Assembly (NCBI RefSeq): GCF_040054535.1
Contig: NC_090785.1
Span: 12,314,501 to 12,378,500 of the forward strand
Source of the DNA: Antennarius striatus
Taxonomy: Eukaryota > Chordata > Actinopteri > Lophiiformes > Antennariidae
DNA length: 64,000 bases
Direction of reading: 5' to 3'
Below the pieces are notes generated by a model that worked only from the letters and a program-made list of their open reading frames with translations, did not search any database and had not been told where the DNA came from. The position numbers were made by a program, and so were the translations under genes. Below, in pieces: positions 60,140-64,000 of the stretch (positions are counted from its first letter, which is position 1; every line of letters begins with the position of its first letter).

Positions 60140-62171
60140 GCTACATTCAGGCCACCAAGCCAGAGCAGTGTGTTATGCCTCCTAGACATGCTCCATTCAG
60201 TCTTAACACAACTCACAATGATGGCCATTAAGATAATAACCAGTAATAAGTTTTCATGATCGTTAGAGCATGGCTCTGTTTGCAGCTTGCGGATTGCAGC
60301 TGGACATTTTTGAGAGTGCGAAGGTCTCATACCAGGACATGAAAGCCATGAGACGTACTATCTGAAACTGGCCCAAAAGCCTAAACCTGAAAAAAGAAAA
60401 TGGCAGTGATTTCACCTCTGAGTTACTGTAACAGTATCAGCAAGTCACTCCTATTCACTTTGCATTTGAACGGTAGGCCAAATCCTGCATGCAAGTCCTA
60501 TTTGTGGCGTTCGTCCACAAAGGTACACTGTGTGGGATAAACCAAACTACGCTGCCACCCATTACCAAGTGGATAAGTGTCTGCATAAGTGTATTCCAAA
60601 AATTTGCTTGAAAAGAGTCCACAAAGAAGGGTATGAATGTGTCGTAGTGTGTTGTGCCATGTGTGCACTTGTGTGAGATTAAGCACACTTAGGAGGTGTT
60701 GCTGAATGTGTGAATATGCGCTTTGTTTTCTCTGTACTGTAACAATTGATGATGCATTAAAGAAATGTCGACTCTGAAGGCTGTTGATTTCTTAAGGGAA
60801 TAAAGGCCAAATATTTGACTTTCACTTTCTAAGGTGAGAAACACAGAAGAGTGCTGGTTTAAAATACCCATGAAAGAAAGGACTAGTCTTTGATGATTTA
60901 CAATCTTCATTCTTCTGTGTTGTACTTTACAAAATGTTTCAGGAAGAAGACGTGACCTCTCTTCTCTCAGCTCTTCATCTGATCCTACCACGTTCTTTAA
61001 AGTTTTATAGATCGTCTTTACCACCAGACATGGATGCGTGATGGAGTTTACATCATCCTGCTAAGCCTGAAGCTCCGAGGAAACTCAGAGGTTTCTGAGA
61101 GGAAGAAGGGAGCCTCTCAAGAACCTATGATGACACTCTGTCTCTTATGCTCACTAAAGCGCACCTATTGTTCTCTGGCATTGAGAGGTGATCTGACTAC
61201 TGATGATGTATATAGACGACTGTAATTCAGATGCATGTTGGGTTAAGGATCTGCCAAATTCAAGTGTCATGAAGCCGGCAGGATTTTCTGCTGTTATCAT
61301 AATTGCTCAGTCTCCATTATTGTGATACAAATTGTACAGCAGTTTCCAATACGATACCCCGTACACAGGCATTGAGACATGCATAAGGGTCTCTAAGATG
61401 TTGATTGTTGCAAGGATTGTTCATCAAATAAGGTATAATGTTCTCTGCTGAGGAGGTTGTTTTTCTCCAACACTTACATTCCTCTTCTGTGAGAATCTCA
61501 GCGCATCAGGCTTCATACAGTTTACAGATTATAATGGATTAAAAACCAAAGGTTTGTGATGATAGTGGTAATGGTGACCATCTTCGACAAACTCTGCCTC
61601 TCATCGACAATAATTCTTCCATCCTCCTCTTGCTTTGCTCTAAAGATAAGCTACATGCTACATGTTACAATACTATACTGTACAGTGGATCATCAACATT
61701 AACAGACATAAAGTCGAGTGAAATGACATAAACTTCATTTTTATTTTTGCGTGTATTAGTTTTGAAAATCAATCAATAATTGAGAACTACGTAACTGGAA
61801 TCAACTTGTACCTGTGTTTTTTTTTAGTATGTGTTGGTTTCATGTCTTGTAATTTTTCTGGTAAGTCTTCGGGTACCGTACTTTTCTTTTTCAGGTATAA
61901 ATGGCAAATATAGATTGAAATTTAATAAAAAATGACTTATGAACAATTCAGTTCATGAACAACCTCTCAGAACCAGTTGTGTTCGTAGGTTGAGGACTAC
62001 CTGCATTCTGCTGTGGAAACGAGAAGAAAATATATTTTTGACAGAAGGTGGACTTTGACACAACTCACATTTACATACAGTATTTCTATACTACGCTTTG
62101 TCTCAGACAATGTAAATTTTGTAAATGTAAATATAAATGCAGTGTAAATAATGCAGAAATCATAATAATGA
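58690..62171. other. Intergenic stretch
   Basis: Includes a (GA)n/G-run tract near 60094-60138. No supported gene; the minus-strand ORFs at 60016-60330 and 60689-61024 show no domain. Confidence 0.5.
60094..60138. repeat. (GA)n tract followed by a G run
   Basis: GAGAGA units run into GGGGGGGGG at about 60130-60138. Confidence 0.9.
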
Positions 62172-62489
62172 AATGGATGACAGGGTGGGTAGCACAGTTG
62201 TCTCTGAGCAAAGAGGTTCTGGTTTGAATCCTTTCTGTGCAGTTTGTATGTTCTTCCTGTGTCTGTGTGGGTTCTCTCTGGGATCTCTGGCTCTCCCACC
62301 TCCAAAAACATGCAGCTTAGGTGAACTAATCAGTTCCACTTTGCCTGTTGGTGTGAGCGTGTGCGTGAGTTGTTTGGTGTTGTTCCTTAATGCACTGGCG
62401 ATTTGTTTGGAGTGTACCCTGCCTGCACAAAGTTGAGATGATTACGGTTGTCTTGTCAACAAGAAGATGGATGGATGGATGGATGGAAA
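62172..62489 (+). mobile_element. Divergent SINE with tRNA-like head and ATGG tail
   Basis: The B-box-like GGTTTGAATCC is followed by wording shared with the 48.6-kb SINE (TGTGGGTTCTCTCTGGGATC, CACCTCCAAAAACATGCAGC, GCACTGGCG, GTGTACCCTGCC). It ends in five ATGG units. More diverged than the 48.6-kb copy. Confidence 0.75.
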
Positions 62490-63284
62490 TTAATTTTATT
62501 TCTGTGACTGAATTATTTTTTCATATGCTTATTATTGCTCTTTTACCATCTATTATTTCCTAGCTTACTTACTATTCATCTCCTTCAAGTAGCATTTTCT
62601 GTACTCACCTCGAAGTCATCAAATGCATTTATTTTTGTCTTTCCAGTATGACTGTCTTTCTGCAGGGCTGAAGTCATACCCATTCCTCAATTTGCTTGCA
62701 AAGCATTTTGCTTCACTTCCTAGGTGCTGAGGCAGGACTAATCTGTCAGACATTTCTTGTTGTGTCAGATATCGGAGTATTTCTCGAAGGAATTAAAATA
62801 CAGAATTACAATCAATGAAAATTGCTGCAGGTTCTCGAACACCCAAACTCTGCTGTTACACTGAAATACAATCAAAGTACAAAGTACCTGGATGCCTGGA
62901 TTTTTCTCTTTTTGTGTTTGCAATAGAAGCTCTTTTTTTTTTTTTTTTAATTTAGTCTTAATTATTCATGTATTCATGTCAAACCCATTGATGAGTATTA
63001 ATAAAAAGCTAATGAAAGCAAATTGGTTGGTGAAGCAGCATTAAAATAAGAAATAATTCAGTCCAGTGCAAGATAGTACAATTAATTATGTACAGACTCA
63101 CAAAGAAGAAATGATTACAACACAAACCCACTACAAGTTATTCTTTCAGTCCTAAATGGTATAAAGGTCGTCAATGCTTTCTCAGCCTGGATTAGTGCTC
63201 AAGCAGCTTTTCCCTAAAAAATAATTATTGTAATTTTATATATACAATCACCACCAATATATTTGAATAAGCTCACTTGAAAAC
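62490..63284. other. Intergenic stretch
   Basis: AT-rich with a T18 run near 62935-62948; nothing recognisable. Confidence 0.5.
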
Positions 63285-63610
63285 CTCACGCTGTTACGCT
63301 TCCGGCGTCTACCCAGAAGTTCGGGCCACTAGTCGAGTTAGCTCCGGTCATCACATTTGTCCATGTCTCTCACTTACGGTGCCGTTTTGGCTTCGTCAAA
63401 CATAGTGGTTTATATTCTTTGATTGTGACGGACCTCACGCTGTCGTGTTGGGAACCCCGATGCTTTATTCACCAGGACCGAACTCACAAAGCCGGCATCT
63501 ACACGGATGGCCGGACCGTAACGCTGAAGCGGCCTTTGTCCGTCCCACACACACGGAGCCATTACGGCTTCATCGGACACAGCAGTTTGTTTTTTTGTGA
63601 CGCAGAAGAA
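63285..63610. repeat. CpG-rich patch made of two diverged tandem units
   Basis: Both halves begin CCTCACGCTGT (near 63286 and 63432). Both contain an ACGG...GGCTTC block (TTACGGTGCCGTTTTGGCTTC / TTACGGCTTCATCGGACAC) and end near TTGTGAC. CpG density is far above the flanks. It could be an unknown repeat dimer or a promoter; no ORF across it is convincing. Confidence 0.4.
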
Positions 63611-64000
63611 AAAAAAACGAAGTCTGGTATTATTTTTTTATTGTGGAATTTCCACGGGTTTCCGCTAGTTATAGATATATTTATGTATTGCATATATATT
63701 AATGTCTCACGTGTAGTTTTTGACTGGCACCACATTTATGGACTTAGCTTTGTGCAAGTCTAGAAAAAATAGTCTTCAAAAATTGTAATTTTATATCTCC
63801 GGAAAACACAGTAAACTGGTGAAGCAACACTTTTGCAAGAGCAATGAGATTACAACATAGTAGATCAATATCAGTGGAGTTATATTAATAATAGGAAAAG
63901 TTCTTTTATGCCTTTGCATGTTCTAAAAGAAAATCACACCACAACAGGAAAATATAGTTTCCTTTTGTCATCTTCTGTCTTCTTTGGAATTACTCTTTTA

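Overview
The window is eukaryotic and almost certainly from a ray-finned (teleost) fish. It has spliced vertebrate genes with GT-AG introns, long CA/GT microsatellites, tRNA-headed SINEs ending in ATGA or ATGG tails, RTE-type LINE copies, pogo/Tigger-type DNA transposon copies and a nearly intact endogenous retrovirus. Coding density is low and most single-frame ORFs are noise. Layout: (1) 0-6.3 kb, minus strand: a small single-pass membrane protein ORF (209-547) and a complete six-exon ARL3-type small GTPase gene (arl3b, 3143-6302, 191 codons). (2) 6.3-11.1 kb: intergenic, with one long inverted repeat. (3) 11138-20098, plus strand: an LTR retrovirus with two 756-bp LTRs, a tRNA-Trp primer binding site, gag, pol and a polypurine tract. 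env is reduced to its C-terminal membrane tail. (4) 20.1-21.0 kb: a perfect 39-bp palindrome and a CpG-rich promoter-like segment with a candidate first exon. (5) 24198-32956, plus strand: a complete fifteen-exon RGS14 gene (RGS, two Ras-binding domains, GoLoco; 536 codons). Tigger-type elements lie upstream and in one intron. (6) 34-41 kb: a truncated RTE LINE with 9-bp target duplication, a microRNA-like hairpin, a SINE, and a small four-exon gene of unknown identity (40322-40771). (7) 41-64 kb: mostly intergenic, with one orphan terminal-exon candidate at 45.6 kb, microsatellites, SINEs, a damaged RTE LINE, a decayed LINE reverse-transcriptase fragment and a CpG-rich duplicated patch at the right edge. 

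The two recognised cellular genes point away from each other. arl3b would encode the GTPase that releases lipidated cargo in cilia. rgs14 would encode a scaffold that turns off Gi/o signalling and binds Ras/Rap and GDP-bound G-alpha-i. The retrovirus sits between them, in the same direction as rgs14, with its 3' LTR about 0.8 kb before the candidate rgs14 first exon. 

The most interesting item is inside the retroviral pol frame. Between protease and reverse transcriptase lie about 220 extra residues carrying two H-x-[S/T] motifs (HCT at residue 181, HVS at residue 250) in contexts like those of the 2H phosphoesterase superfamily. The element also appears to join gag and pol by readthrough of a UGA codon, has an in-frame TAA early in gag, and has lost env at a 22-A junction. 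The LTRs matched wherever I compared them, so the insertion is probably recent.
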